Assembly: GCF_012849095.1 (NCBI RefSeq)
Contig: NZ_CP051680.1
Location: forward strand, 1,736,001 to 1,800,000
Source of the DNA: Cohnella herbarum
Lineage (GTDB): Bacteria; Bacillota; Bacilli; Paenibacillales; Paenibacillaceae
Reading direction: 5' to 3'
Length of the DNA stretch: 64,000 nucleotides
Shown: piece by piece, positions 50,995-60,992 of the stretch
Layout of the letters: each line of letters begins with the position of its first letter
Position numbering within the stretch: position 1 is the first letter of the stretch
Notes under the pieces: generated by a model
Database searches by the model: none
The model's input: the letters and a program-made list of their open reading frames with translations, nothing else
What the model was told of the DNA's origin: nothing
Position numbers and translations under genes: made by a program

Positions 50995-51040
50995 ATACAC
51001 CTGTAAGTGTATTATGAGGTTAATACGCTGTCTGTGTCAA
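50995..51040 (-). promoter_or_regulatory. Promoter and YtrA-type operator
   Basis: TTGACA (51035-51040) and CATAAT (51011-51016) are 18 nt apart on the minus strand. ATACAC-N6-GTGTAT (50995-51012) is a dyad at the -10/start region, and a second GTGT..ACAC half-site set lies at 50977-51000. Confidence 0.65.
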
Positions 51041-51098
51041 GAGATTGATTTTGTGAAAATAGGGCTGATCACACGGTGAATCATTAATTTTGAATGAA

Positions 51099-51145
51099 AA
51101 CAAATAAGGCTGCCCGCGGATTCTTTCGGGACAACCTTATTTGTT
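51099..51145. terminator. Terminator after the MerR gene
   Basis: AACAAATAAGG pairs with CCTTATTTGTT, with an inner CCG/CGG, about 40 nt after the minus-strand stop. Confidence 0.75.
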
Positions 51146-51182
51146 CCATATACATTTAACTCACTCGACTAAGCCAGACAGA

Positions 51183-51950
51183 TTATTCCCCGCGGTTTTC
51201 CGTGTAGATCAATACGGCATCCCTCAGAAATTCAGCTACGCCTGGCTGATCTTTGTCGTAGTAAGCCTTGAACCTCTCATCATCCACATACATCTGCGCA
51301 ACGCCCGCATGGGCATCTTTGCTGTAGCTATCCCAGTAGAAGCTTAGCCACTGACGATGCATATCCGCGGCTTTTTGGGCTAGCTCGCCTGCGGGATCTC
51401 CCGTTGCGAATGCTTCGGCCAGCTTCGAATGGATATCCGCCGCAAGTTGCTCGACTTCCGCGTATTGTTGCTGCGACATCCCTTTTAACTTTTTATTGGA
51501 TTGCTCGACTTGGTCCTTGCCGTACTTGGCACGAATCTCCTCGCCGTATTTCTTCTCGTTGTCGTCGATCAGCTTCTGTTTGAAACCTTCGAACTTTTGT
51601 TCATCGCTCATAGGAAATGTCCCCTCCCGACTTGCTAAGGTGAGATCGATATTGGCAATTAACGCATCCAATTGCTGCCGTTTGGCAAGGAGATTGTCCC
51701 GATGTTCACGCAATGCGCGACTAGCGTCGAATCGGGGCGAGTCCACGATTTCCTTGATCTCGTCCAAACTCACTCCCAGTTCGCGATAAAATAGAATTTG
51801 CTGTAATCGGTCAACCTCTCGTTGCCCATAGACGCGATATCCCGATGAGTTGATTCTCGCCGGCTTGAGAATGCCAATCACATCGTAATACCTTAGCGTT
51901 CGGGTGCTAACTCCTGCCAATAGTCCAAGTTTCTGCACTGTATATTCCAT
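51183..51950 (-). CDS. MerR-family regulator with TipAS domain
   Basis: 255 residues. HTH and wing at the N-terminus (LGLLAGVSTRTLRYYDVIGI), a long coiled coil (about 80-118), and a TipAS antibiotic-binding domain (QWLSFYWDSYSKDAHAGVAQ, DERFKAYYDKDQPGVAEFLR). TipA/Mta proteins respond to thiopeptides or other drugs. The start at 51950 follows GGGGGATC. Its promoter has the 19-nt spacer typical of MerR targets, so it probably activates itself; no efflux gene is adjacent. Confidence 0.9.
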   Translation of the reverse strand: MEYTVQKLGLLAGVSTRTLRYYDVIGILKPARINSSGYRVYGQREVDRLQQILFYRELGVSLDEIKEIVDSPRFDASRALREHRDNLLAKRQQLDALIANIDLTLASREGTFPMSDEQKFEGFKQKLIDDNEKKYGEEIRAKYGKDQVEQSNKKLKGMSQQQYAEVEQLAADIHSKLAEAFATGDPAGELAQKAADMHRQWLSFYWDSYSKDAHAGVAQMYVDDERFKAYYDKDQPGVAEFLRDAVLIYTENRGE

Positions 51951-51972
51951 AATCGATCCCCCTTGCAAAATC

Positions 51973-52003
51973 ATCGTACACCTTTACGCAACGTCAATGT
52001 CAA
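51973..52003 (-). promoter_or_regulatory. MerR-type promoter with 19-nt spacer
   Basis: TTGACA (51998-52003) and TACGAT (51973-51978) are separated by 19 nt instead of 17. The spacer holds the dyad ACGTT-N5-AAGGT. This is the standard layout for promoters twisted by MerR proteins. Confidence 0.72.
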
Positions 52004-52138
52004 TACGGATAATTTAAATGTTTCAGGCATGAAAAAAATTTTAATTTGCTTAAAATTCGTGTATAATCTACAATCATCAAGTATATAAATACATGTTTTG
52101 CGGTGAATAGTGCAAACAAATCGAAGGAGTGTTATTGA

Positions 52139-53515
<1,377 letters not shown>

Positions 53516-53531
53516 GAACTTTATATAGCAC

Positions 53532-53571
53532 AGACCGTTAGGGCGTATTCTCCCTGACGGTCTTTTTTTTG
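53532..53571 (+). terminator. Terminator of gdhA
   Basis: AGACCGT..AGGG pairs with CCCT..ACGGTCT and eight T follow. Confidence 0.9.
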
Positions 53572-53589
53572 AGGATTGGTGGGGCATAC

Positions 53590-53873
53590 TCGCTACTACT
53601 CAGGTCATTATTCTATTTACTCTCTTAGTCCCGAACCGAGTCTCTATGCACATAGAGCAAGAAGGCCATAATTGTAGCTTGTTTGGAGGCTGGATGGCGA
53701 CTACGACGAAAGTAGGCCAAAAATGTGCCTTGTTGGGTGGCTGAATGACAACTGCGGCGAAATTAGGCCAAAAAATGTACCTTGATATGAGGCTGGATGG
53801 CGATTACGGCGAAAGTAGGCCAAAAATGTGCCTAGAATTGCTGCCTAAAAGAAGTGGACCTAAGCAGTAACGG
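53590..53873. mobile_element. Short element sharing the IS66 end repeats, no transposase
   Basis: The left end (53590-53605) and the right end (53858-53873) both carry the TACTACTCAGGT-type end sequence of the adjacent IS66 element, in inverted orientation. Inside are three 51-52-nt tandem repeats (53688-53841). It looks like a non-autonomous relative or a decayed copy of the neighbouring element. Confidence 0.5.
53688..53841. repeat. Three tandem copies of a 51-52-nt repeat
   Basis: Units begin at 53688, 53739 and 53791 with GGCTGGATGGCGACTACG and continue AGTAGGCCAAAAATGTGCCT. A weaker copy precedes them. No clear coding frame. Confidence 0.8.
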
Positions 53874-53929
53874 CGTAGCCGCTCTATTTTCCCAAAAAGT
53901 GCCTCCATGCTCGATTTAAAACGGTGTAG

Positions 53930-55556
53930 CCGTTACTACTCAGGTAGTCTTGAATTGGAAATTACCACGGAGTGCGGATACGAGTGAGGCATGTAAAGGA
54001 AGCTTCTGTTTGAGGAGAGTGGAAATAAAGCCACGAATACTTGCAAATTGTTCGCCGCCAGTTGCCGTACGGAAGCATCCAGAAATCTTCTGCTTCACCT
54101 TGGACATACGGATGTCTCGTTCGGCCTGGTTGTTGTCAAAAGGGACGCGGGCATCGTAAAGAAAGCGAAGAATCGACGCTTTATGAAGCTCGAATCGCTG
54201 CCCAAGATTAGCCGCTTTGCTTTTGCATTTTCGTCCTCGAGGTCCTGTTTTTTCGCGCACCGCATCTTTAGCCCATTCCGTTTTCCCTAGGGCCAAAATG
54301 GCATCGAAGCTTAGGTCAATCTCGGTGAGCACCTCATCCGACAAGGGGATACCTGCCGCTCGAGCTCCTTTGGCCAGCACCCAACTTCTTTGGAGCAACT
54401 GTTTCATGTCGGATGCCCACTTATGATGGTCATGCTCCGCGATCCCTTGGCATTCGCGCAATAAATGCGCGTTACACAAGACGTGCGTGAACTTAAACTC
54501 GGGTTTGAAGTAGGAATTAAGACAGTCATGAACCACAATACCGGTGTAAGATGGCAACACGCCCATTTCTACAAGTGCCGGCCCACATCGCCTCGCGTGC
54601 ATGGCTAACAAAGTCCAATCGGCGTTGGAGTGCGTATGGAGATACTGTTGTTTGCCATTCAAGCGCATGGGTGTTTCATCGCTGTGAATGAGTGGCTGCG
54701 TAAGGAGATGCTTTCGAATACTCGGCTCTTGATCCGCTACAACGGATGCCATCGTCTTGATCTGTGCCAAAAGCGTCGCTTCGCTAGGCTGGTAACCGGT
54801 CAGATCGAAAAACAATCGCGAGATGCGATCTAGTGGCAGAAGCTGATAAACATTTAAATAAGCGGTCCAAGCTGTAAAGCCTTCTCCATACTGCACAGGT
54901 GCTTGAACTCGGTCTGGAAAGGTAGCCCGCTGACGTGTATGGCAAGCTGGGCAACACTTCTCCTCCGCGCGATGTTCAGTGACAACCAAACGGGGAAGTG
55001 GTAAGTCAAATAATTGTCTCTTGGTATAGCCTTGCACGGCCACCCCATCAAGGGATTGGGCACAATGCTTACAAGTGGATACCGAATGCACGACGATTTC
55101 GTCCGGCGAAGTGCTGAAACGAAGTGTATGTCCATCATGGCCGGTAGGCGCACCCTTTTTGCCGCCAGACTGGCGCGAATTATTCTGTTTACGCAATCCG
55201 TCACTGGAGGGCGGTTTACTGCTGTTGTTGCTATTTTGTCCGAGTTGCCGTTCTAAATCGTTAACGCGCTTTTCTAACTTCTCGATTTGAAGGGTTTGCT
55301 TCTCGATTTGAGCGGCCTGCTTTTCGACAAGTTGGGTCAACTGTTGGTTTTGAGTAAGGAGCGCACTGAAATAATCCGCAATTTCTTTGTCGCCCTTGCT
55401 AATCTTATTCACTTGTTGCGAAGTTAGTTTCACGGGTGTCACACGCTCCTCACTAGCAAAGTTTCTTTAACTACTACTTCGCTGTGAGATGCTCGAATTC
55501 CTTTAAATAGCAAAGAAAAAATCTCCTCAATTTTGGGGAGACCTAAGTAGTAACGG
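53930..55556. mobile_element. IS66-family insertion sequence (ISBst12-like)
   Basis: About 1.63 kb bounded by 16-bp inverted repeats CCGTTACTACTCAGGT (53930-53945) and ACCTAAGTAGTAACGG (55541-55556; one mismatch). It holds one transposase gene and no separate TnpA or TnpB, as in the ISBst12 group. It sits within a tandem array: part of a unit lies on its left and about three and a half units on its right. Confidence 0.7.
53940..55442 (-). CDS. IS66-family transposase
   Basis: 500 residues. N-terminal coiled coil (about 30-70) followed by the IS66 landmark NSNNSSKPPSSDGL, then a zinc-finger-like CKHCAQS...CCPACHTRQ region, and the DDE core with IHSDETPMRLNG, VHDCLNSYFKPEF, HVLCNAHLLRE and the late NQAERDIRMSKVKQKISG. 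All pieces are intact, so it may be active. A single-gene layout without TnpA/TnpB fits ISBst12-like members. Confidence 0.92.
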   Translation of the reverse strand: MTPVKLTSQQVNKISKGDKEIADYFSALLTQNQQLTQLVEKQAAQIEKQTLQIEKLEKRVNDLERQLGQNSNNSSKPPSSDGLRKQNNSRQSGGKKGAPTGHDGHTLRFSTSPDEIVVHSVSTCKHCAQSLDGVAVQGYTKRQLFDLPLPRLVVTEHRAEEKCCPACHTRQRATFPDRVQAPVQYGEGFTAWTAYLNVYQLLPLDRISRLFFDLTGYQPSEATLLAQIKTMASVVADQEPSIRKHLLTQPLIHSDETPMRLNGKQQYLHTHSNADWTLLAMHARRCGPALVEMGVLPSYTGIVVHDCLNSYFKPEFKFTHVLCNAHLLRECQGIAEHDHHKWASDMKQLLQRSWVLAKGARAAGIPLSDEVLTEIDLSFDAILALGKTEWAKDAVREKTGPRGRKCKSKAANLGQRFELHKASILRFLYDARVPFDNNQAERDIRMSKVKQKISGCFRTATGGEQFASIRGFISTLLKQKLPLHASLVSALRGNFQFKTT

Positions 55557-55735
55557 TGTAGCCGCTCTATTTTCCCCAAAAGTGACTCCATGCTCGATTT
55601 AAAGCGGCATAGCCGCTCTATTTCCCCAAATAGTGCCTCCATGCTCGATTTAAAGCGGTGTAGCCGCTCTATCTTCTCCAAAAAGTGTCTCCATGCTCGA
55701 TTTAAAGCGGTGTAGCCGCTCTATCTTCTCCAACA
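55553..55735. repeat. Tandem 51-52-nt repeat array next to the IS
   Basis: Units begin at CGG[TC]RTAGCCGCTCTAT and contain CTCCATGCTCGATTTAAA. Three and a half copies lie right of the IS and one partial copy at 53871-53929 on its left. Units of 51 nt keep an open frame of 17 codons; the 52-nt unit breaks it. Confidence 0.85.
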
Positions 55736-55737
55736 AA

Positions 55738-55770
55738 AAAAAAGCAAAGCTGAGTCGGCTTTGCTTTTTT
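55738..55770. terminator. Bidirectional terminator
   Basis: AAAAAAGCAAAGC pairs with GCTTTGCTTTTTT, between the repeat array and uppP. Confidence 0.85.
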
Positions 55771-55825
55771 CCTATCTGCCTTGCTCTTCTCTAATCTGCC
55801 TAGCTCATCTCTTCCCACTCTGCTC

Positions 55826-56623
55826 TTATAAGTACAAAATCACGAAGAAAACCGCCGCCAGTACGAATCGATAATAAGCAAACCAAGACAGCCTTAATCG
55901 TTTGATCAAGTTTAAGAAAGTGACGATCGCGATCATGGCCACGACGAAAGCAGCGACCAGTCCGACGAGGAACAACGGAATATCGGCAGTCGTCAAAAAC
56001 TCCCTGCTCTTATACAGGTCATAGGCGGAAGCGCCGAACATAACCGGAACGGAGACGATAAACGTGAATTCGGCCGCAGCCTTCTGGCTTGTCCCCAGCA
56101 GCATCCCTCCGGAAATCGTGGAGCCCGATCTGGAGAACCCAGGCCATACCGCCAAGCATTGGAAGAGACCGATACCGAAAGCTTGCTTATACGTAATCTT
56201 GTCCATCGTCTCCGCGCTGACTTTCCTTCGAACCCGATCGGCGATTATCATGAGGATACCGCCGGCGACAAGTCCGATTAAGACGGGCGTGGGACCGAAT
56301 AATCGTTCCTTGATATATCCGTGAATGGTGAAACCGGTAATGACGAAAGGAATCATCGCGATAATGACATGGATGATATTGATTCCCGGACGTCTAAGCG
56401 CCGTAGGCGTGATATTCAAGAAACCGACAAATCTTCTCCAATACAGTACAAGCACGGCCATTACCGCCCCTAGTTGAATGACGACCTTAAAAGTATCAGC
56501 CATATCCCCTTCAAATTCCAACAATCGTCCGGTCAAGATCATATGCCCCGTAGACGAAACGGGCAAAAACTCGGTCAAACCCTCAACAATTCCCATAATC
56601 ACGGCTTTAATAAATTCGTTCAA
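55826..56623 (-). CDS. uppP: Undecaprenyl-diphosphatase (bacitracin-resistance type)
   Basis: 265 residues, about eight membrane helices. Active-site motifs [20 protein letters not shown] at the start and [11 protein letters not shown] (PGxSRSGxTI type) near residue 170 identify the family. UppP recycles undecaprenyl diphosphate for cell-wall synthesis. I place the start at TTG 56623, 7 nt after GGAGGG; the upstream reading adds an unrelated tail. It stands alone. Confidence 0.95.
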   Translation of the reverse strand: MNEFIKAVIMGIVEGLTEFLPVSSTGHMILTGRLLEFEGDMADTFKVVIQLGAVMAVLVLYWRRFVGFLNITPTALRRPGINIIHVIIAMIPFVITGFTIHGYIKERLFGPTPVLIGLVAGGILMIIADRVRRKVSAETMDKITYKQAFGIGLFQCLAVWPGFSRSGSTISGGMLLGTSQKAAAEFTFIVSVPVMFGASAYDLYKSREFLTTADIPLFLVGLVAAFVVAMIAIVTFLNLIKRLRLSWFAYYRFVLAAVFFVILYL

Positions 56624-56752
56624 CGCGATTCCCTCCACTTTAATGCTTGTATTCTCTTGTACAACTATAGACGAAGTCGGATTAGGTAATCCATCGAATT
56701 TCATGACAATTTGATGGATAATACCTTACAAGATTGTAACCAAGAACGGCAA

Positions 56753-56781
56753 ATGACCGTCGAGATAGTCTCGACGGTCAT
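56753..56781. terminator. Hairpin after the hypothetical gene
   Basis: Perfect stem ATGACCGTCGAGA/TCTCGACGGTCAT after the minus-strand stop at 56799; no clear T-run. Confidence 0.5.
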
Positions 56782-56798
56782 GAACGAATATTGCCCGT

Positions 56799-57521
56799 TC
56801 ACTTCTTCGTTAATTTAGACGGGTTGTTCACCTTGTAAAGAATTTCTTTGTTAAACTTCTTATCCACGACTTTTCCTTCGAATTCGACCAAGTCTCCGAC
56901 TTCGAGCGCGAATCCTTTGAGCGTATTGCTGTAACCGCACCACGCGTCTCCGATCGTAAGCGGAGTTTCTCCTAGCACCGCTACTTCTTCGAGCAGCACG
57001 ACCTCGTCGTCGTTATCCGAGAACGGATTCGGCTTCGTCGTGAATTCCTTTACTTTAGCCGAGAATTTCACCTTCTCCAGCGGCAGATCCAGTTTTTCCA
57101 CTTGTTTCTTCGGAGTTTTAACCGCTTTAGGCGGCTTCTCCACGGACGATTTCGCCGATTTGGTAGGTTCAGCTTCTGTTACGGCAGCTTCACCCGATGC
57201 CGAACCCTCTCCATCCTCGACGATAATTTCTTTACCGAAATTGCCGCTCTGCATTTCCTTCAAGAACGAAGGATGTATGCAGGTTACATTTCCGTCCTCG
57301 AATTCGACGACTAGAATGCTCAAATTGTTGAACTCTTGATAACCTTTAATCGTCACCTGAGTTTGCGTCGTCGCGTTTTTGTACCAGAATTGTTTTTTCG
57401 GCGCCTTCCCGAACAATCCCCAGCTTCTTCCCTTGTCCGCGTAATCCTCTTCGTTATCGAAGGCGATGTAGTCCTCTTTAGGCGGATAGTATCTAATGGC
57501 GTTATTTTTCGTCGCTTCCAT
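56799..57521 (-). CDS. Conserved hypothetical protein, two-part with charged linker
   Basis: 240 residues. An N-terminal half (about 1-95, with SWGLFGKAPKKQFWYKNATT and LVVEFEDGNVTCIHPSFLKE) is joined by a charged, Lys/Pro/Glu-rich linker (about 100-145) to a C-terminal half (VKFSAKVKEFTTKPNPFSDN, GFALEVGDLVEFEGKVVDKK) that may form an OB-like beta barrel. I do not recognise a named family or function; proteins like this occur in Paenibacillaceae. No operon partner. Confidence 0.6.
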   Translation of the reverse strand: MEATKNNAIRYYPPKEDYIAFDNEEDYADKGRSWGLFGKAPKKQFWYKNATTQTQVTIKGYQEFNNLSILVVEFEDGNVTCIHPSFLKEMQSGNFGKEIIVEDGEGSASGEAAVTEAEPTKSAKSSVEKPPKAVKTPKKQVEKLDLPLEKVKFSAKVKEFTTKPNPFSDNDDEVVLLEEVAVLGETPLTIGDAWCGYSNTLKGFALEVGDLVEFEGKVVDKKFNKEILYKVNNPSKLTKK

Positions 57522-57588
57522 CTTATCTACTCCTAACTGTTCGTTCGACTCTTCTACATGTAAGTATAGCGAATGAAGAGCATTATTC

Positions 57589-58767
57589 CTAGAGCCGACG
57601 TTGCAAGAACGTATGAATCCGATCTAACGCTTCATCCAATTGGACTTGCGAGGAGGCGTACGAACATCGTATGAAACCTTCTCCGCCGCTGCCGAACACT
57701 TGGCCCGGTACGGTTACGACTTTCGCGTCTTTAAGCAGTTGTTGAGCAAACTGCTCCGAGTTTAAGCCCGTATGCGCGATCGAAGGAAAAGCATAGAAGG
57801 AACCGAGCGGCTCATGACAAGGAAGTCCGATCTGTCTGAGTCCTTGAACGAATGCCCTCCGGCGTTGATTATAAGATTCGATCATCCGGTCCTTCTCCTC
57901 CATTCCGACTTGGAGCGAAGCCAGTGCCGCAATCTGTCCGATAATCGGAGCGCACATGACCGTATATTGGTGAATCTTGAGCATAGCCGATACGATCTCC
58001 CGATGACCGCATACGTAGCCGACCCGCCAGCCCGTCATCGCGAAGGCCTTGGAAAATCCGCTAACAAGTAACGTTCTGTCCTTCATGCCGGGGAGCGAAG
58101 CGAAGCTGACATGCCGTTCTCCTCCATAAGTGAGTTCCGCGTAGATTTCGTCCGAGATGACGATCAGATTGCGTTCTTCCACCAGTTTGGCGATAGGCAG
58201 CCATTCCTCATAGGTCATGATTGCGCCGGTCGGGTTGTTCGGATAGCAGAGAACGAGTACCTTGGATCGGGAAGTCAGCTTCTTCTTCAGAGCATCCGCA
58301 GTCAATTTAAACTGATTATCCGCGCTAGTTTCGACGGCAACCGGCTTGCCTCCTCCGAGAAATACAATCGGGGAGTAAGAAATATAACAAGGCTCGGGTA
58401 TAAGGATTTCATCGCCTTCCGTAATGAGCGCACGCAATGCGAGGTCGATCGCCTCGCTGCTGCCGACCGTAACCAATACTTCGTCGGAAGGGTTGTACGT
58501 GACCCGGTAGCCCGAACGCATATATTCCGCGATCGCTTCCCTCAATTCCGGCATGCCCGCGTTCGAGGTGTAGGAGGTTTTTCCTTTTTCCAGCGCGAGG
58601 ATGCACGCATCCCTGACGACTTGCGGAGTGACGAAATCCGGTTCTCCTACTCCAAGCGAGATGACGTCCTTCATTCCGGACGTATAATCGAAAAACTTGC
58701 GGATTCCGGAAGGCGGCATATCACGTACTTGCGGTGACAATAAATCCCCTATCGTAGACTGAATCAC
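57589..58767 (-). CDS. Pyridoxal-phosphate aminotransferase, class I/II
   Basis: 392 residues. Substrate/PLP motifs: LGVGEPDFVTPQVVRDA near the start, YPNNPTGAIMTYEEW (Asn for PLP), ISDEIYAELTY (Asp), SGFSKAFAMTGWRVGYV with the PLP-binding Lys in SGFSKAF, and the late RCSYASSQ with the carboxylate-binding Arg. GTG 58767 follows AAAGGAGG. A T-box leader precedes it. The specifier and the discriminator-pairing base both point to tRNA-Ala, so the enzyme may make alanine. It resembles PatA-type enzymes. Confidence 0.92.
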   Translation of the reverse strand: MIQSTIGDLLSPQVRDMPPSGIRKFFDYTSGMKDVISLGVGEPDFVTPQVVRDACILALEKGKTSYTSNAGMPELREAIAEYMRSGYRVTYNPSDEVLVTVGSSEAIDLALRALITEGDEILIPEPCYISYSPIVFLGGGKPVAVETSADNQFKLTADALKKKLTSRSKVLVLCYPNNPTGAIMTYEEWLPIAKLVEERNLIVISDEIYAELTYGGERHVSFASLPGMKDRTLLVSGFSKAFAMTGWRVGYVCGHREIVSAMLKIHQYTVMCAPIIGQIAALASLQVGMEEKDRMIESYNQRRRAFVQGLRQIGLPCHEPLGSFYAFPSIAHTGLNSEQFAQQLLKDAKVVTVPGQVFGSGGEGFIRCSYASSQVQLDEALDRIHTFLQRRL

Positions 58768-58797
58768 GTTATTTCCTCCTTTTTTAAAAACAAAAAA

Positions 58798-59039
58798 ACC
58801 CGCCCTCAAGGGACGAGTCTATGCCCGTGTTACCACCCTAGTTCCGCTGCTAACCAAGCAACGGCACTCTGCAACGTATCCATCAATACGTGTTCCCGTT
58901 AACGCTGGAAATGCGGCAGAGCTTACTGTAATTTCAGCCTGCGTCTCGGAGATGGCTTTCCGTTATCGCCTCATCGTTGGTTTTCACCGTTCCCAACTCT
59001 CTGCGGATCAGACGAATAACGTACTCTTTCTCTTCATCG
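58798..59039 (-). ncRNA. T-box leader, probably alanine-specific
   Basis: The minus strand contains AGGGTGGTAACACGGG (58824-58839), the T-box proper, and a downstream terminator ACTCGTCC/GGGCGGGT plus T-run (58792-58818). Stem I has the AGTA loop-E half and GAAAGCCA on the other side; the codon GCC (58954-58956) followed by A is the best specifier. The base after TGG in the T-box is T, which pairs with a discriminator A as in tRNA-Ala. It lies directly upstream of the aminotransferase gene. TATAAT is at 59047-59052. Confidence 0.88.
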
Positions 59040-59221
59040 ACATTACATTATACCTATCAAGTTGAAGTTATTATACTCACTACGCGGGAAGAATGCAATA
59101 CATGATCTTGTAATGATCTTGTAATCCTGATCTTGTAATCCTTGGCCGCTAAATCTGGATGATTCAGTCCGAGTATGGGAACAATGTCCCTATTCTTAAG
59201 TGTGAACGGAGGCTTCCAAGG

Positions 59222-60895
59222 TTGAGCGAACAGGAAAATACGCTATCGATCGTCGCACTGGGCGGCGTCAACGAAATCGGCAAAAACATGTACGTGATTC
59301 AATATGACGATGATATTCTTGTCGTAGACTGCGGCTCCAAGTTCCCTGACGAAAGCTTGCTCGGCATCGACGTCATCGTACCCGACATCACTTTCTTACT
59401 CGAGAACCAGGATAAAATTCGGGCATTGATCGTGACCCATGGACACGAGGATCATATCGGGGGAATCCCTTACATCTTCAAGCAACTGAATATGCCGATC
59501 TATGCGACAAGACTTACGCTAGGCTTGATCCAAGGGAAGTTGAAGGAGCATGGCTTGCTCGCTAGAGCGCAATTAAATCAAATTCATTCGAATTCCAAAG
59601 TCACGTTCGGCACGATAAAAGTCAGCTTCTTCAGCACCAATCACAGCATACCGGATTGTCTTGGCATCGCGTTACATACGCCTGAAGGCACCGTCGTACA
59701 TACCGGCGATTTCAAATTCGATCTCACCCCGGTCAACGAGCAATACCCCGACATCCATAAAATGGCGGAGCTTGGGAAGAACGGCGTGTTGGCGCTGCTT
59801 TCCGAGAGCACGAACGCGGAGCGTCCCGGCTTCACGCCATCGGAACGACTCGTGGGCGAACATATCCAAGAAGCATTCGATAACGCGACGCAAAAAATAT
59901 TCATCTCGACGTTCGCCTCCAACGTCCATCGGCTGCAGCAAATTATCGATGCGGCGGAGAGAACGAACCGAAAAGTCGCATTGGTCGGCAGGAGCATGGT
60001 TAACGTCGTTGGCATTGCGACCGAGCTTGGGTACCTTCGAATGCCGGACGATATGTTGATCGAACCCCCGGAGGTAAATAAGTACGAGCCCCATGCGGTT
60101 GTCGTTCTTTGCACGGGGAGCCAAGGGGAACCTATGGCCGCGTTGTCCCGCTTGGCTAGCTCCAACCATCGACAAATCGAAGTTCTCCGAGGGGATACGG
60201 TCATTCTTGCGGCAACGCCGATCCCTGGCAACGAGAGGAACGTAGCCCGGATTGTAGACAATCTATTCGAACTAGGCGCTAAAGTCATCTATGGATCCGG
60301 CATTGTCACGGGAATGCACGTATCCGGTCATGCCAGCCAAGAGGAACTTAAGCTCATGTTGACTTTAATGAAGCCGAAATACTTCATTCCGATCCACGGA
60401 GAATATCGCATGCTCTATCAGCATCGCTTGTTAGCCGAAGCCGTCGGCGTGAAGAGCGAGAACATCTTCATCCTCAAGAACGGGGACGTCGTGGACATCA
60501 ATAGCCAAATCGCCCGCCAGCGCCGGAAAGTACCTACCGGAATCACTCTCGTTGACGGTCTTGGAATCGGAGATGTCGGCAATGTCGTGTTGCGGGATCG
60601 CAAGCATATGTCCGAGGACGGAATCCTTATCATCGTCATCACGATCAATCGCTCGGAAAACAAAATCATCTCCGGTCCCGACACGATATCCCGCGGTTTC
60701 GTCTATGTTCGCGAGTCGGAAGGGTTGCTCGAGGAAGTCAACCGCATCACCGTAAACTCCCTTCTTAAGCTGCTGGAAGACAACGTAAATCAGTGGAGCG
60801 TCTACAAGCAAGCGATCAAGGAAGCCGTCGGCAAGTTCCTCTATGCCCAAACGAAAAGAAGGCCGATGATCCTTCCGATTATCATTCAAATCTAG
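59222..60895 (+). CDS. Ribonuclease J
   Basis: 557 residues, the usual length. Metallo-beta-lactamase motifs VTHGHEDHIGGIPY (about 72-85), SIPDCLGIALHTPEGTVVHT with the late HTGDFKFD, and the beta-CASP region with LCTGSQGEPMAAL and HVSGHASQEEL. RNase J is a 5'-exo and endoribonuclease central to mRNA turnover in Firmicutes. I start at TTG 59222, 9 nt after GGAGG. It may be RnjA or RnjB; the sequence alone does not say. It is divergent from the T-box transcript. Confidence 0.94.
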   Translation: MSEQENTLSIVALGGVNEIGKNMYVIQYDDDILVVDCGSKFPDESLLGIDVIVPDITFLLENQDKIRALIVTHGHEDHIGGIPYIFKQLNMPIYATRLTLGLIQGKLKEHGLLARAQLNQIHSNSKVTFGTIKVSFFSTNHSIPDCLGIALHTPEGTVVHTGDFKFDLTPVNEQYPDIHKMAELGKNGVLALLSESTNAERPGFTPSERLVGEHIQEAFDNATQKIFISTFASNVHRLQQIIDAAERTNRKVALVGRSMVNVVGIATELGYLRMPDDMLIEPPEVNKYEPHAVVVLCTGSQGEPMAALSRLASSNHRQIEVLRGDTVILAATPIPGNERNVARIVDNLFELGAKVIYGSGIVTGMHVSGHASQEELKLMLTLMKPKYFIPIHGEYRMLYQHRLLAEAVGVKSENIFILKNGDVVDINSQIARQRRKVPTGITLVDGLGIGDVGNVVLRDRKHMSEDGILIIVITINRSENKIISGPDTISRGFVYVRESEGLLEEVNRITVNSLLKLLEDNVNQWSVYKQAIKEAVGKFLYAQTKRRPMILPIIIQI

Positions 60896-60939
60896 GGCGC
60901 TGATATTTGACAAAATATGATCCGATAATCTGATTTATG

Positions 60940-60970
60940 AAAATAAGCCCTTCCGATGAGGGCTTATTTT
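60940..60970. terminator. Bidirectional terminator
   Basis: AAAATAAGCCCT pairs with AGGGCTTATTTT between RNase J and the EamA transporter. Confidence 0.9.
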
Positions 60971-60992
60971 CGCAACTTTTTATTTAACTCCG

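Noticed and set aside
55439..55681. Open frame of 80 codons through the 51-nt array (17-residue repeats)
   Set aside because: The open frame follows from the repeat unit having no stop; a 52-nt unit shifts it, it has no ribosome site, and it overlaps the transposase start. Kept only as an observation on the repeats.
53590..55735. CRISPR array
   Set aside because: The repeats are directly tandem with no unique spacers, and no cas gene is present.
58950..58960. Serine (AGC) specifier for the T-box
   Set aside because: AGC is followed by C rather than a purine, and the T-box base after TGG is T, which does not pair with the G discriminator of tRNA-Ser. GCC (Ala) fits both.
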